Of a DNA stretch of 64,000 nucleotides, positions 7,707 through 16,805 are shown in pieces; the first letter of the stretch is position 1, and each line of letters opens with the position of its first letter. The stretch lies in NCBI GenBank assembly GCA_023150945.1, contig JAKLJX010000009.1, positions 1 through 64,000 on the forward strand, read 5' to 3'. The notes beneath the pieces were generated by a model that was not told the origin of the DNA, searched no databases, and saw only the letters and a program-made list of their open reading frames with translations. This stretch comes from a bacterium. GTDB taxonomy: Bacteria; Zhuqueibacterota; Zhuqueibacteria; Zhuqueibacterales; Zhuqueibacteraceae. Both the position numbers and the translations under genes were made by a program.

Positions 7707-8633
7707 TTATTCTTGCTTCAGGCTGCGTTTTTTCTTTTGATTCTCCAGTTTCCGCAAAGCCTTCTCTTTAAAAGCGCGTTCAACCAACTCCCCATAAATC
7801 TCCGGCCGGCGCGAGGCAATGACGGCGGAGGTGCGATCCAGCATTTTCTCGAAAAAGAATTGCGTCACACGCTTTTGGGCTAAATCGATCTCATGCGTCA
7901 AAACGCCAATGCTGCGTCCCATATCCGCGAGAATCAAACCATCCGGCCCGACGATGCCGCTGCGGCCGATCATCATCCCGGGTTTCCATTCGCCCTCGGG
8001 ATATCCGTAGCACGCCGAAACCAGATACAAACCCGTGTCAACCGCGCGCGCGCGATAGCGAATCTCCCAGTCCACCTCGCCCCAACCTGCCTGCACATGG
8101 GGAAACAGTAGAATCTCTGCTCCTTTCAGCATGAAGATCTGCGCGACTTCAGGATACTCGATGTCCATACAAGTCATGATGCCCACCGTGCCGAAATCGA
8201 GTTTGAAGACCGGCAACTCATTACCGGTTTGCATGCCGAGACGTTGCTCGGGTTCGGTGGTGTGCGCCTTTTGATAGCAGCCCGCGATTTTTCCCGCACG
8301 ATCAAAGAGTACCACAAAGCTGGCCACCACGCCCTGATGATTTCCCAACATCGGAAAGGCGACGTTCATCTTGTACTGCCGCGCCGCCCGCGCAATCATG
8401 CGGGTGCAGGGGCCGGGAATGTCATCCGCTACATACTCGCGCTTGTTATTCGACCAGGTGCGGTGATGCAAATTGGCATATTCGCCGAACAGCACGAGAT
8501 CAGAGGCGCGCTCGCCGGCGATCCGCAGCTGGCCTTGAATGTGGCGGCGATTGCGCGCCTGCTTTTCGGCAAACGAGCGGCCGGCAATGTTGGTTGCCAT
8601 TTGCACGGTGCTGACCCGAACGATTCGACTCAT
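7707..8633 (-). CDS. Carbon-nitrogen hydrolase (nitrilase superfamily)
   Basis: 308 residues with the complete Glu-Lys-Cys triad: E51 in LVLFGEYANL, K122 in CYQKAHTTEPE and C155 in GIMTCMDIEYPE. The superfamily cleaves amides or nitriles through a cysteine thioester; the substrate cannot be told from sequence. Cytosolic, no signal peptide. A basic Lys-rich tail (ENQKKKRSLKQE) extends beyond the fold. It follows the mutarotase-like gene with 51 bp between and is the last gene of the carbohydrate block before the defence segment, so it may act on an N-acetylated or amidated sugar derivative, which is inference. Confidence 0.9.
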   Translation of the reverse strand: MSRIVRVSTVQMATNIAGRSFAEKQARNRRHIQGQLRIAGERASDLVLFGEYANLHHRTWSNNKREYVADDIPGPCTRMIARAARQYKMNVAFPMLGNHQGVVASFVVLFDRAGKIAGCYQKAHTTEPEQRLGMQTGNELPVFKLDFGTVGIMTCMDIEYPEVAQIFMLKGAEILLFPHVQAGWGEVDWEIRYRARAVDTGLYLVSACYGYPEGEWKPGMMIGRSGIVGPDGLILADMGRSIGVLTHEIDLAQKRVTQFFFEKMLDRTSAVIASRRPEIYGELVERAFKEKALRKLENQKKKRSLKQE

Positions 8634-8684
8634 GGGCTCACTCTGGTTAAAGAGACGAACAACGAATGGCGCGCACGCCGGCCT

Positions 8685-9536
8685 TCAGAAGTGATAGACG
8701 GTCGTCCACGCCGCCTCCTGCTGCGGCAGCACGGTGCGCTGATAAAACGGCTCAAAGGAAAAAGTCCGGTCATTTGCCCACAGGGCAAGATCAGAAAGCG
8801 GAAAGTTGCAGGTCACGCGGATTTCGCCGCAGAGATCATGCGCCTGGCGCACGGTCAGCGGCCGGCCGTTAAGCTCTTCGACTTTGACATAACAGCCCTC
8901 CGGCCAGTGGTGTCCGGTGTTCATCGCGATGAAGCCATCCGTCTCCAATCTGAAGCCGGGATTTTCGGGCAATTTCGTGAGTCCGGCCGGCTGGCAGCAG
9001 CGCCCATCGTTGGTTAATGGGAAAAACGGATGGGCAAACCAGCGAAACGGCACCGGTGCGGCGCCGGTGTTGTGCAGCAGGGTGCTGGAACTGAGGCTTC
9101 TATTCTGCAGCCGTATCTCCCGCACCAGGCGAAACGACCAGTCCTTGAAGCTTTGTGCCGTGGTCATGCGCAGGCTTGCGTCGCGATGGTCCACCTGCCA
9201 CTGCGCAAACGCTACGGTTTTGGCATTGGTAAAAAGATGGTAAGGAAGCTGCGGCGAAATCTTGTCAACCAAGCCGACGCCGATGATGAGCTTGCGTTCT
9301 TCCACTTCCTGTTCCGCGTGATACAAGGTGAACTGAAACACTTCCGGCAAGCCCTGACCGTTGATCACAGCCGGGAATTCCGCCGGAAACTCCGGCCCAC
9401 TGAGCAGCGGCCGGCCGGCGGCATCCCGCACTTGATAAATGTAACCGCCGACACAATAACGCGGCCCAAGGCGCGCTTGATCAGCAATGGGATCGAGAAT
9501 ATGGGCACTGAGTTGAGCGTTTTGAAGCACGTACAT
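8685..9536 (-). CDS. Aldose 1-epimerase-like (galactose mutarotase fold) protein
   Basis: About 283 residues from the ATG at 9536, which has AAAGG upstream; the longer frame to 9608 adds a low-complexity leader. Predominantly beta-strand with the pattern of a beta-sandwich mutarotase domain (for example FRWFAHPFFPLTND near the middle, a likely sugar-binding His, and a C-terminal FEPFYQRTVLPQQEAAW). No signal peptide. Members interconvert sugar anomers or simply bind sugars. It lies between the UroD methyltransferase and the nitrilase-like gene. The fold assignment is moderate; exact substrate is unknown. Confidence 0.6.
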   Translation of the reverse strand: MYVLQNAQLSAHILDPIADQARLGPRYCVGGYIYQVRDAAGRPLLSGPEFPAEFPAVINGQGLPEVFQFTLYHAEQEVEERKLIIGVGLVDKISPQLPYHLFTNAKTVAFAQWQVDHRDASLRMTTAQSFKDWSFRLVREIRLQNRSLSSSTLLHNTGAAPVPFRWFAHPFFPLTNDGRCCQPAGLTKLPENPGFRLETDGFIAMNTGHHWPEGCYVKVEELNGRPLTVRQAHDLCGEIRVTCNFPLSDLALWANDRTFSFEPFYQRTVLPQQEAAWTTVYHF

Positions 9537-9856
9537 GCAAGACCTTTCGTGCGGTGATGGGCAAGGCGGCAGGTGGAAGGCGCGAGCCGGCCGCGGACTC
9601 AGCCGCAATCAAGTTAGGACCGCGAAGACAGATAAAACTCCAAACCTGTTTTCTCCCCGTTTTCCCGGTTCAGAACGTTCGTGACGATTGAACTGGCGGC
9701 CTGTTGCCTTACAGCGTTTTGCGCTTGCGTGAAGATCTCATTCCGAAGAATCTGGTGAAATTCTTGGCACTGTGCCCAAGTTTTCACAGGACCCTTGCAG
9801 GAGGACAACGATAGCCGATTTACTTTCCAGGGCAACCGTGCACGAGTCGGGGAGGT
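9537..9856. other. Intergenic gap with a dispersed repeat copy
   Basis: About 320 bp. The segment 9738-9850 carries a divergent copy of the dispersed repeat seen at 16950, 20533, 26861 and 63847: a CATTC start, TTGGCACTGTGCCCAAGTTTTCACAGGA in the centre and a degenerate GAGTCGG end. A 73-codon open frame here translates the repeat and is not credible as a gene. Confidence 0.6.
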
Positions 9857-10858
9857 TCAATATGGCGCCAGTTCCGCGGCGCGGTCGTAGGCCGCTTCGA
9901 TCACCGCCGGATCCGTGTCATTCTGAAACATGTGCGAGCCGGCGAAGATGAAACCGCCGTCGCCTTTGAGCAGCGCGAAGACGCGCTCCACTTCGCCGCG
10001 GATCTGCGCGACATTCATCACCGGCAGCGCGGTGATCGTATCAAGTCCGCCCATGAGGCAGACGCTTTTCCCGAAGAACTCGCGCACGTGTTTGGGCGAC
10101 ATGCCCGCGGACTCCTGCACGGGATGAAGCCCGGACACGCCGAGCTTGAGGATGCCGTCGAGAATCTGCGTCACATCGCCGTCGCTGTGCAGCAGCACCG
10201 GCACATGAAAATCACGCGCACGATCGAGAATGATCTTCATGGCCGGATAGACCATGTCCCACCACATGTCCGGACTGAAGAGCATGGTTCTCTGCTGGCC
10301 CCAATCATCGGAAAGCTCGATGACATCGACACCGGCCTTGATGGCGGACTCGACGCAGTCCGCGGTCCACGCCGCCAGCTTGAAATACATTTGCTTCGTC
10401 TTCTCCGGTTCCAGTGCCATATTCAACAGCGCTTGTTCCGTGCCGGGCAGGCCGTTTCTCTCGAACAGGAATTGCGACAGCTCGAAGACGCCCCAAGCAT
10501 GGCAGAAAACGGCGAGCTGCTGTTCATGCGCAGCCAGCGCTTGCTGCACGGTCACGGAAAGGACTTCGTCGCAAGGCGTGGTGAGAATGGCGGGCGAGGT
10601 GGGATTGTCGGGCTCGAGTTCCAAATAGTGATCAAGCTCCATGCTGCCGGCGTGGCGCGCCGGGCCGCCGAAGGGAAAGCGCGGCAGCACACCGGTCACA
10701 GCATCGATATGATAGCGCGCCATAAACGCCGCCAGGCTGCCGTGCCGGTTGGCCATGCGCGTCTGCACTTCCGGATTCCAGCCCGCGAAGACATTCAATG
10801 GAACGCGATCGGGCCTGTCACCGGCGAATACCGCGCGGATGCGTTCACGCGAAGTCAT
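9857..10858 (-). CDS. UroD-family methyltransferase (corrinoid-linked), paralogue 2
   Basis: 333 residues from the ATG at 10858, preceded by GGGAG. The opening MTSRERIRAVFAGDRPDRVPLN is the family signature; VDVIELSDDWGQQ and LLHSDGDVTQILDGI follow, and MGGLDT lies towards the end. The family contains uroporphyrinogen decarboxylase and the methyltransferases that move methyl groups between a substrate, a corrinoid protein and an acceptor thiol. The zinc motif H-x-C of thiol-activating members is replaced by HSDGD and no cysteine is found near the C-terminus, so it may be the substrate-side demethylase rather than the thiol-side enzyme (inference). It starts 13 bp after the corrinoid protein gene and is surely co-transcribed with it. 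Confidence 0.85.
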   Translation of the reverse strand: MTSRERIRAVFAGDRPDRVPLNVFAGWNPEVQTRMANRHGSLAAFMARYHIDAVTGVLPRFPFGGPARHAGSMELDHYLELEPDNPTSPAILTTPCDEVLSVTVQQALAAHEQQLAVFCHAWGVFELSQFLFERNGLPGTEQALLNMALEPEKTKQMYFKLAAWTADCVESAIKAGVDVIELSDDWGQQRTMLFSPDMWWDMVYPAMKIILDRARDFHVPVLLHSDGDVTQILDGILKLGVSGLHPVQESAGMSPKHVREFFGKSVCLMGGLDTITALPVMNVAQIRGEVERVFALLKGDGGFIFAGSHMFQNDTDPAVIEAAYDRAAELAPY

Positions 10859-10871
10859 ATCATCTCCCGTT

Positions 10872-11513
10872 TCAAGCGAGCATTGCTTGCACGCGTTCGA
10901 CCGCCGTGACCGCGTCTTTGGCGTAGGCGTCGGCGCCAATCTCGTCCGCGAAGCGCTGCGACACCGAGGCGCCGCCGACCATGATCTTGACCTTCTCGCG
11001 CAATTGCGCCGCGGCGATCGCCTCGATGGTCTTCTTCATCTGCAGCATGGTGGTGGTGAGCATGGCGGACATGCCGACCACGGCGGGCGAATGGGTTTGA
11101 ATCGCCTCCACGAACTTCTCCGCCGGCGTGTTCAAACCCAGGTCGATGACTTCGAAGCCCGCGCCGCGCAGCATGATGCCGACCAGATTCTTGCCGATGT
11201 CGTGCATGTCACCCTTCACCGTGCCGAGCACGACCCGGCCGATCGGTGCCACGCCGCTGCTGAGCAGATGCGGCTGCAGGATTTCCATTGCGGCTTTCAT
11301 CACACTGGCGGATTGCAGCACTTCGGGCAAATACATCTCGCCGCTGCGCATTTTCTCACCGACCACCGCCATGCCGGCGATCAGGCCTTCGTTGAGTATG
11401 CTTTGCGGCGAGGCGCCACCGTCCAGCAGCTCCTGGGTCAGTTGCTTCACCGGCGTGACGCTGCCTTCTTGCAGCAGCTCGGCAATTCGCTTGAGATCAC
11501 TGGTTGCGTCCAT
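10872..11513 (-). CDS. Cobalamin (corrinoid)-binding methyltransferase carrier protein
   Basis: 213 residues, the normal size for MtbC/MtaC-type carriers. Residues 1-85 form the helical cap domain (QELLDGGASPQSILNEGLIAGM, then EKMRSGEMYLPEVL) and 90-213 the Rossmann-like B12 domain. The cobalt-ligating motif D-x-H-x-x-G is intact as GDMHDIGKN (D102, H104, G107), with later GLN and VGGA loops. The protein carries a methyl group on cobalt between two methyltransferases. The ATG at 11513 has AGGAG upstream. It sits between two UroD-type genes, the classic three-part arrangement. No reactivating ferredoxin-type protein is encoded nearby. Confidence 0.95.
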   Translation of the reverse strand: MDATSDLKRIAELLQEGSVTPVKQLTQELLDGGASPQSILNEGLIAGMAVVGEKMRSGEMYLPEVLQSASVMKAAMEILQPHLLSSGVAPIGRVVLGTVKGDMHDIGKNLVGIMLRGAGFEVIDLGLNTPAEKFVEAIQTHSPAVVGMSAMLTTTMLQMKKTIEAIAAAQLREKVKIMVGGASVSQRFADEIGADAYAKDAVTAVERVQAMLA

Positions 11514-11600
11514 GGGACAGAACTCCTGATGGGTTCACAGTTGCGGCATGCAGTTGCATTCCGGATTTCGCGCGGCGTGAGACTACTTGCGCGGCGCAGC

Positions 11601-12740
11601 TCAAACATATCGACCGTAGGTTTTGGCGACTTCGACCAGCGCAAAGAGATTCTCGTCGGGCGTGTCGCGGCCGCATTGATCGCCGGTGGCGAGGATGAAT
11701 CCGCCGCCCGCGGCCGCCGCGTCGATGCAGGCGCGCGCCTCCCGCATGACATCCGCCGCCGTGCCGTTGAGCATCGTTTCGAAGGTATTGACATTTCCCT
11801 TCAAACAAAACTTGTCGCCGAATTTTCTTTTCACTTCGGCGAGTTCGACGTCGCCGCCCGGCGGCCGCTCCAGCGGCTCCATGACGTTGATTTCGGTTTC
11901 GTGGTAGTTGATTTCGACGATCAAGCGGGAGCGGCCGCAGGTGTGCTGGTGGCAAAGGACGCCGGCCTGCCGGCACTTGCCGGCAATGCGTTGAATGATG
12001 GGCAAATCATATTGCCGATAGATCGCCGGCGAGCTGAGGCTGAGCGACGAGGAGGAGCCATTGATCAAAATCTCATCGGGCCGGCTGGGCAGCACGCGAT
12101 CGAGCATGCGATCGACAAAATGAAAATAGTACTCCTGCACCTGGCCCATCAGCTCCGGCTGCTCGTAGAAATCGCGCAACGCCTGCATCGATCCGCCTTC
12201 TCGCAGCCACACCCAAAATCCCATGAAGGTTTCGAAGCCCAGGCCGTAAATGCCCAGCTCGCCGATTTTGCCGCGATTCCGGCAAGGATCCTCCAGCGGC
12301 CGCTGCTCCAGATACCAGCGCAGTTTGGGAAAATCCTGCGCAATGTCCTTGATCATCGCACTCATGTGCCAGGGCGGGTCGGCGCGGGGATAGCACACGA
12401 CTTCTGTGAGCCGGCCGAAGGGCGTGTCCAGCCAGCGTTCGACCTGCAGCTCCTCTTCTGAAGATTGCAGCATGCGTTCCTGCCACTTGGGCGCTTCATA
12501 CATGGTGAGATTGTCGTAGATGTACCAGCCGTCGATGCCGTAGTATTTCACCGCCTGGAGATAAGCCTCATCGAGCGGCGGATCTTCGTGCAGATAAACC
12601 TCCCAGAAGGGTTTGCCCAGCAGCCGGCACGGCACCATGTTGGAGATGTCCGGCATGACCGGCACATGATCGGGGATTTGCCGGCGCATGGCCGTGAGAA
12701 TGCGCTGGCGCGGGGTCAGCGCGGTCGTGGTTGTGCTCAT
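11601..12740 (-). CDS. UroD-family methyltransferase, paralogue 1 (zinc-motif type)
   Basis: 379 residues from the ATG at 12740 (MSTTTTALTPRQRILTAM). The usual UroD barrel is present: RRQIPDHVPVMPDI near the start, then DEILINGSSSSLSLSSP, and the metal motif LCHQHTCGRSRLIVE, in which H-x-C matches the zinc site of thiol-activating methyltransferases, with a further cysteine in ATGDQCGRDTPDENL. It differs in this from the paralogue at 9857. With the corrinoid protein it probably passes the methyl group to or from a thiol or folate acceptor. It begins 8 bp after the trehalase stop. Direction of transfer and methyl donor are unknown. Confidence 0.85.
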   Translation of the reverse strand: MSTTTTALTPRQRILTAMRRQIPDHVPVMPDISNMVPCRLLGKPFWEVYLHEDPPLDEAYLQAVKYYGIDGWYIYDNLTMYEAPKWQERMLQSSEEELQVERWLDTPFGRLTEVVCYPRADPPWHMSAMIKDIAQDFPKLRWYLEQRPLEDPCRNRGKIGELGIYGLGFETFMGFWVWLREGGSMQALRDFYEQPELMGQVQEYYFHFVDRMLDRVLPSRPDEILINGSSSSLSLSSPAIYRQYDLPIIQRIAGKCRQAGVLCHQHTCGRSRLIVEINYHETEINVMEPLERPPGGDVELAEVKRKFGDKFCLKGNVNTFETMLNGTAADVMREARACIDAAAAGGGFILATGDQCGRDTPDENLFALVEVAKTYGRYV

Positions 12741-12748
12741 GATCCTGC

Positions 12749-14077
12749 TCACCTCGTTTCGAACAGCATTCTTCCAAAATGCGCCACTGTCGCCGCTGAC
12801 CAGCCGTGCAGCGGCACCACCGGGTAGCGTTCGCGCGGGCAATCGAGATTGCCGGCCACGACGTTGTATTTCTCCCAAAGCTTGCCCGTGGTTTGATACA
12901 ATTCGAGCTGCAAGCGCAAAAACTTCCCCGCCAGCCGGCGCGCCGCTGCATGATAACCGTAAGCCGTCAACGCGTCAATGACCATGAGCTGAAACGGCGG
13001 CCAGCCATTGGGATAGTTGAACTGCAGCGCCTGAAACTCGGGATGGGGACTGGGATAGGGCTGGTCGGTCTGCGTCAAGCCGTGCTCCTGCTCGAAGCGC
13101 GCGAGATGAGGCACCAGACGTTCGGCTTGCGCCGCAGTGGCCACGCCCGCCCACATGGCCCAGTAGGCACACAACGACCAGAAGGGCAATTGCCGCTGTC
13201 GTTGAAACTGATATTCGAAGAAGAATCCCTCCGTTTCATTCCAACAGTATTTCTGAATCAAGGCGGCGCGCCGCTCGGCTTCCGCCTGCCAGGTTGCGGC
13301 CTCCTCGGGCCAGCCGATTTCGGCCGCCATCCAGGCCAGGGTTTTGGCATAACGCACCAGCGCGCAATTCGTTTGCAGCGGCACGCAGGCGCGCGCGTCG
13401 CCGGCGTAGATCGGCGTGAAATCCAGCGTTTCTGCTTCGGCTGCCAGCTCCGGCCGCAGCCGCGTCGCACTCAAGCTGAATTTGGCGAAATCACGCATGC
13501 CCAGTGCCGGATCAGAAAGATCGCGATTGGTCGCCAGGCCGGTGGGTGTCTGATGATGGCCGGCGCACCAATAGTCAAAGTACTCGCGCTTGAACACCGG
13601 ATAAGCGCGCGCCAGCAAGTCGCGATCAGGCGCATGCGCGTGGCACAGCCTGACACTCTCCGGATGCAACGGCGTCTGCGAGCGGCTGAGATAGTAAACC
13701 CGGTTGCCGGTCAGCAAGAAACCGTAGCGCTCAATCACAAAAAGCTGGTTGCGAATGTGATTGCGGATGAGATCCCAGCGGCCGTGCGCCGCGAGTCCCA
13801 AGTTGATGAAGTAGGCATCCCAAGCATACATCTCCGGAAAGGCGGAATCACTGCCGCCGGGCGCAACAAAGGGAAAGGGCAGGTAGAGCAGCGTCGGGAT
13901 TTCTGCCTCGCCCTCCTGCTGCTCGCGCTGGCGGTGTTCTTCATCCGCATACCAGATTTGATTCAGAGCAGGATCGCGCAGCTCCGGCTCGCGCGCCTGC
14001 CGCAAATCAGCCTGCCACCAGTTTTTGATCTGCCCGTCAAGCGCGCGCCAGCGGGCAACGAAGTCCATTGAAGTCAT
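12749..14077 (-). CDS. GH37-type trehalase-like glycosidase
   Basis: About 442 residues from the ATG at 14077 (MTSMDF; a second Met three codons later is possible). Both trehalase signatures are recognisable: PGGSDSAFPEMYAWDAYF near residue 73-90 and FNYPNGWPPFQLMVIDAL in the last quarter. MRDFAKFSLSATR corresponds to the segment holding the catalytic Asp, and EKYNVV follows in the place of the usual EKY motif. No signal peptide, so it should act in the cytosol. It is shorter than typical trehalases (about 550). Neighbouring genes are methyltransferases, so the true substrate may be a modified disaccharide (inference). First gene of the minus-strand run trehalase-UroD-corrinoid-UroD. Confidence 0.8.
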   Translation of the reverse strand: MTSMDFVARWRALDGQIKNWWQADLRQAREPELRDPALNQIWYADEEHRQREQQEGEAEIPTLLYLPFPFVAPGGSDSAFPEMYAWDAYFINLGLAAHGRWDLIRNHIRNQLFVIERYGFLLTGNRVYYLSRSQTPLHPESVRLCHAHAPDRDLLARAYPVFKREYFDYWCAGHHQTPTGLATNRDLSDPALGMRDFAKFSLSATRLRPELAAEAETLDFTPIYAGDARACVPLQTNCALVRYAKTLAWMAAEIGWPEEAATWQAEAERRAALIQKYCWNETEGFFFEYQFQRQRQLPFWSLCAYWAMWAGVATAAQAERLVPHLARFEQEHGLTQTDQPYPSPHPEFQALQFNYPNGWPPFQLMVIDALTAYGYHAAARRLAGKFLRLQLELYQTTGKLWEKYNVVAGNLDCPRERYPVVPLHGWSAATVAHFGRMLFETR

Positions 14078-14213
14078 GGGCAATTCTCGCGAAGAAATCC
14101 TGCAATTCAATTGGCAAAAACATTTTGGGCAAAAACATCACATTATTCTGTCTCAGATGGTTCTGTCAAACAGTTTTGACCCGCAGCATTTTGTCAAATG
14201 ATTTTGCCCCAAA

Positions 14214-16805
14214 TCATCGTGCCATTTCGAGCTTCACCTCCCCGCCCCATTTGCCGCGCCAGGTGTCGGGCAGGCTCCCGCCGCGCTTCATCGTGAAACC
14301 CGCTTCCTTGAACGCCTCCAATCTGATCACCAATTCACCCGGCGCAGGCGAGGTTCGAGGCGTCGACACCGCGATGCCGGCGCTGCGGCCATCCGGGGAA
14401 ACGTGCACGCGCAACGAAAGCGTTCCCCACTCAGTGGGAACCTCTTTTAGCTCGATCGTCGCATTGGAAAACAGCCACGCCGGCGGAACACCTGCAAGCA
14501 ATTCGATCTCCTGCCCGCGCTCCAGCACCAGCAGATGACGCACCAAGCCGATGAAGAACGCGCTGGCGGTGGCATTCGAGGCGTCGCCGGTGGTGCGGCG
14601 GCCAACGTCGCGCGGATGCTGCTCCTCCACCCAGGTTCCCAGCGGCGAGGCATGATTGGCGATGGCGTAGAGCGCAGCCACGGCCCGCTCGCGGTTGCCA
14701 CACCACAAATGCGCGATGCCGCGCTGAACATCGAAAAAGGGCCAGACCCCGTTCTGCAGCCAGCCGGTATTCACGGTGAGGCCTTGCTTCAAGCTGTCAT
14801 CGAGTACCGCGAGCGTGCCAGCGGCCAACTCCTCAGCGCAGTTCAGGACCCCGCCGCGGAAGATAGCTTCCAGCGGCGCCCACTGGCCGCGCTGCGGCAC
14901 CTCCGATTTGGTGGTGTCGGCGATGCGCATGGGCAAATACCAATGGCCATGCGCGTCGCGGCGTTTGTCGCGTTCATAGGCGCGGCGGAAAGAAGCCATG
15001 AAATCATCAAAGAAAGCCTGCCATTTCTGCGCGTCGGCTTCGTCGCCCAGCCAGCGCGCGGCAGCCACGGCAGTACGCGTCGCAATCAACGACCAATAGA
15101 CGCTGCTGTATTCGGCATTGACGCCGGCGATGCCGCCGTCGGTGAAACCGGGCGGCATCAAGCCGAAATAAGTGGCGGTGGAGTCCGCCAGGGTTTGCGC
15201 GCGCGTGCTTTGGATCCACTCAAGTCCGCGCGCGACCGCGGGCCAGTGCGTGCGCAACCAGCCGGCGTCATTGGCCAGGCGGCTGTAGCGGCACATGAGG
15301 TAAATCAGCAGCGGTGTTTCGCGATGCATCGCATGCGGCGCCATCACCCGCACCTGGCCATCGCTGCCCTGAAAACGCATGACATTTTCCACGACGGCGC
15401 GGGCGGCCGCGAGATCACCCAGAAAAGCCGCGGCTTCGATGGCGTAAACCACGTCGTGCATCCACAAGCCGCGATACACCGAAGGCCCGGGCTGAAATTC
15501 CAGTCTCCCGTCCACGACTTCGCGAATTTGGTAGAGGTTGCGGATATTGGCCTCGAAGAGATTTTGCAGCGCAGCATCGGGCACACGGAGGCGGTCGAAA
15601 GGCAGATGTGCTTCCTGCCGCCAGAATTTGCGGCTGCGTTGCTGTGCCAGCCGCAAATCGGGAACACGATTGCTGCTCTCGCTGCCGCGCTGGCCGTGCA
15701 CCATCATCACTGCAACCTGACGCGTCCCACGTGGCAAGGCCAGGCGCCAGCTTCCCTTCTCCTGCGTGAGACGCAACGCTGCCGGCCGGCTGAGCAAATA
15801 AGGCTGTCCATTCCAGCGCAACATGCCGGCGGCGGCATCAAAGGTCAGCTCGCGGTTGGTTCGTACGATGATTTCCGGCGTGACGGTGTCGCCGCTGAAG
15901 GTCGCCAGCATGGCATCGAGGCGCGGCGCGAGTGCAGCTTCTTCGTTCTCGCGGCCGCAGGGATAATAGATCTCCGCCTGCGCCGACAGCTCGCCGCGCA
16001 AAACCGCTTCGGCGGAAAGCGCGGCCTCAGCCGGGAAAATCCAAAACACGTTGAGAAAGACATTGGGATCCGGACTGGTGAGCGCCGCATGCACCTCCAA
16101 CGCCAGGAGGCCATCCTGGTTTTCGTCCCTGCCGTTAAAAAGAAAGACATGCGGCTGATTGAGTTCACCCGCCGTGCGCGGATCGACGAGGCGCGGCGCA
16201 GCGCCTTCCACGCGCAATTCCAAAACACGCATGCCGGGCCGGGGCTTGTAAGGCTCGCAAATGCCCAGCGCAACCTGCTTGGCGCTGCCGGCAGCAACCG
16301 GCACGCGATATTGAATCGGGCGATTCACGCCCCAGGCGGCGTTGCGAAAGGCGGGATCGTGAACGCCCACTGGCGTTGCCCAGGCAACGACGCCATTACG
16401 GCCGTTGCGCCGTTGCACGCCCGTCGTCTCCTGCGCTTGCCCCGCCGGCCACGACTCCGGCACCAGCGCGAAGCTCTCCACCTGCACGCGAATGCCCTCG
16501 CCCGCCAGTTCGGTCTGCGCAAGGGGAACGCGTGGATGCTCCCACTGTTGTTTGATGACAGTCAGCTCGCGGTCCGCGACGCCCACGCCGATGGTGGTGA
16601 GCGGCTTGGCATACGGGCCGGGGCCAAAATCATACGCCAGCTCGCCCTTTTCGTTGATTAGAGTCTTCTGCCAGTCATCGGGCAGGCAAATGGCGTTGAG
16701 ATGATTCGCCGGCGCATAGCGATAGTCAATCACCGGCGATTGGGCCAACCCGTTGGTGACCATGATCCCGATAAGCAACACGCGACCCGTATGATTCAAA
16801 CACAT
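14214..16805 (-). CDS. Secreted six-hairpin glycosidase, tandem paralogue A
   Basis: 863 residues from the ATG at 16805, which has GGAGAAGG directly upstream; the frame continues to a TTG at 16817. A hydrophobic leader (VLLIGIMVTNGLAQ) marks it as exported. The N-terminal half is beta-rich, the second half (from about residue 400) an alpha/alpha toroid: NIRNLYQIREVVDG, SVYRGLWMHDVVYAIEAA, and late motifs VNTGWLQNGVWPFFDV and WVEEQHPRDVGRRTTGDASNA. These resemble alpha-L-rhamnosidase/glycogen-debranching-like glycosidases; no exact family is claimed. It is clearly homologous to the next gene upstream. Confidence 0.75.
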   Translation of the reverse strand: MCLNHTGRVLLIGIMVTNGLAQSPVIDYRYAPANHLNAICLPDDWQKTLINEKGELAYDFGPGPYAKPLTTIGVGVADRELTVIKQQWEHPRVPLAQTELAGEGIRVQVESFALVPESWPAGQAQETTGVQRRNGRNGVVAWATPVGVHDPAFRNAAWGVNRPIQYRVPVAAGSAKQVALGICEPYKPRPGMRVLELRVEGAAPRLVDPRTAGELNQPHVFLFNGRDENQDGLLALEVHAALTSPDPNVFLNVFWIFPAEAALSAEAVLRGELSAQAEIYYPCGRENEEAALAPRLDAMLATFSGDTVTPEIIVRTNRELTFDAAAGMLRWNGQPYLLSRPAALRLTQEKGSWRLALPRGTRQVAVMMVHGQRGSESSNRVPDLRLAQQRSRKFWRQEAHLPFDRLRVPDAALQNLFEANIRNLYQIREVVDGRLEFQPGPSVYRGLWMHDVVYAIEAAAFLGDLAAARAVVENVMRFQGSDGQVRVMAPHAMHRETPLLIYLMCRYSRLANDAGWLRTHWPAVARGLEWIQSTRAQTLADSTATYFGLMPPGFTDGGIAGVNAEYSSVYWSLIATRTAVAAARWLGDEADAQKWQAFFDDFMASFRRAYERDKRRDAHGHWYLPMRIADTTKSEVPQRGQWAPLEAIFRGGVLNCAEELAAGTLAVLDDSLKQGLTVNTGWLQNGVWPFFDVQRGIAHLWCGNRERAVAALYAIANHASPLGTWVEEQHPRDVGRRTTGDASNATASAFFIGLVRHLLVLERGQEIELLAGVPPAWLFSNATIELKEVPTEWGTLSLRVHVSPDGRSAGIAVSTPRTSPAPGELVIRLEAFKEAGFTMKRGGSLPDTWRGKWGGEVKLEMAR

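Noticed and set aside
9614-9835. 73-codon minus-strand frame
   Set aside because: It translates a copy of the dispersed intergenic repeat.
10749-12461. Long open frame on the plus strand opposite the corrinoid/UroD genes
   Set aside because: Antisense shadow of high-GC coding sequence; the minus-strand genes have family motifs, ribosome sites and operon spacing, this frame has none.
14535-16661. 708-codon plus-strand frame opposite glycosidase A
   Set aside because: Antisense shadow; His/Arg/Gln-rich composition and no recognisable domain.
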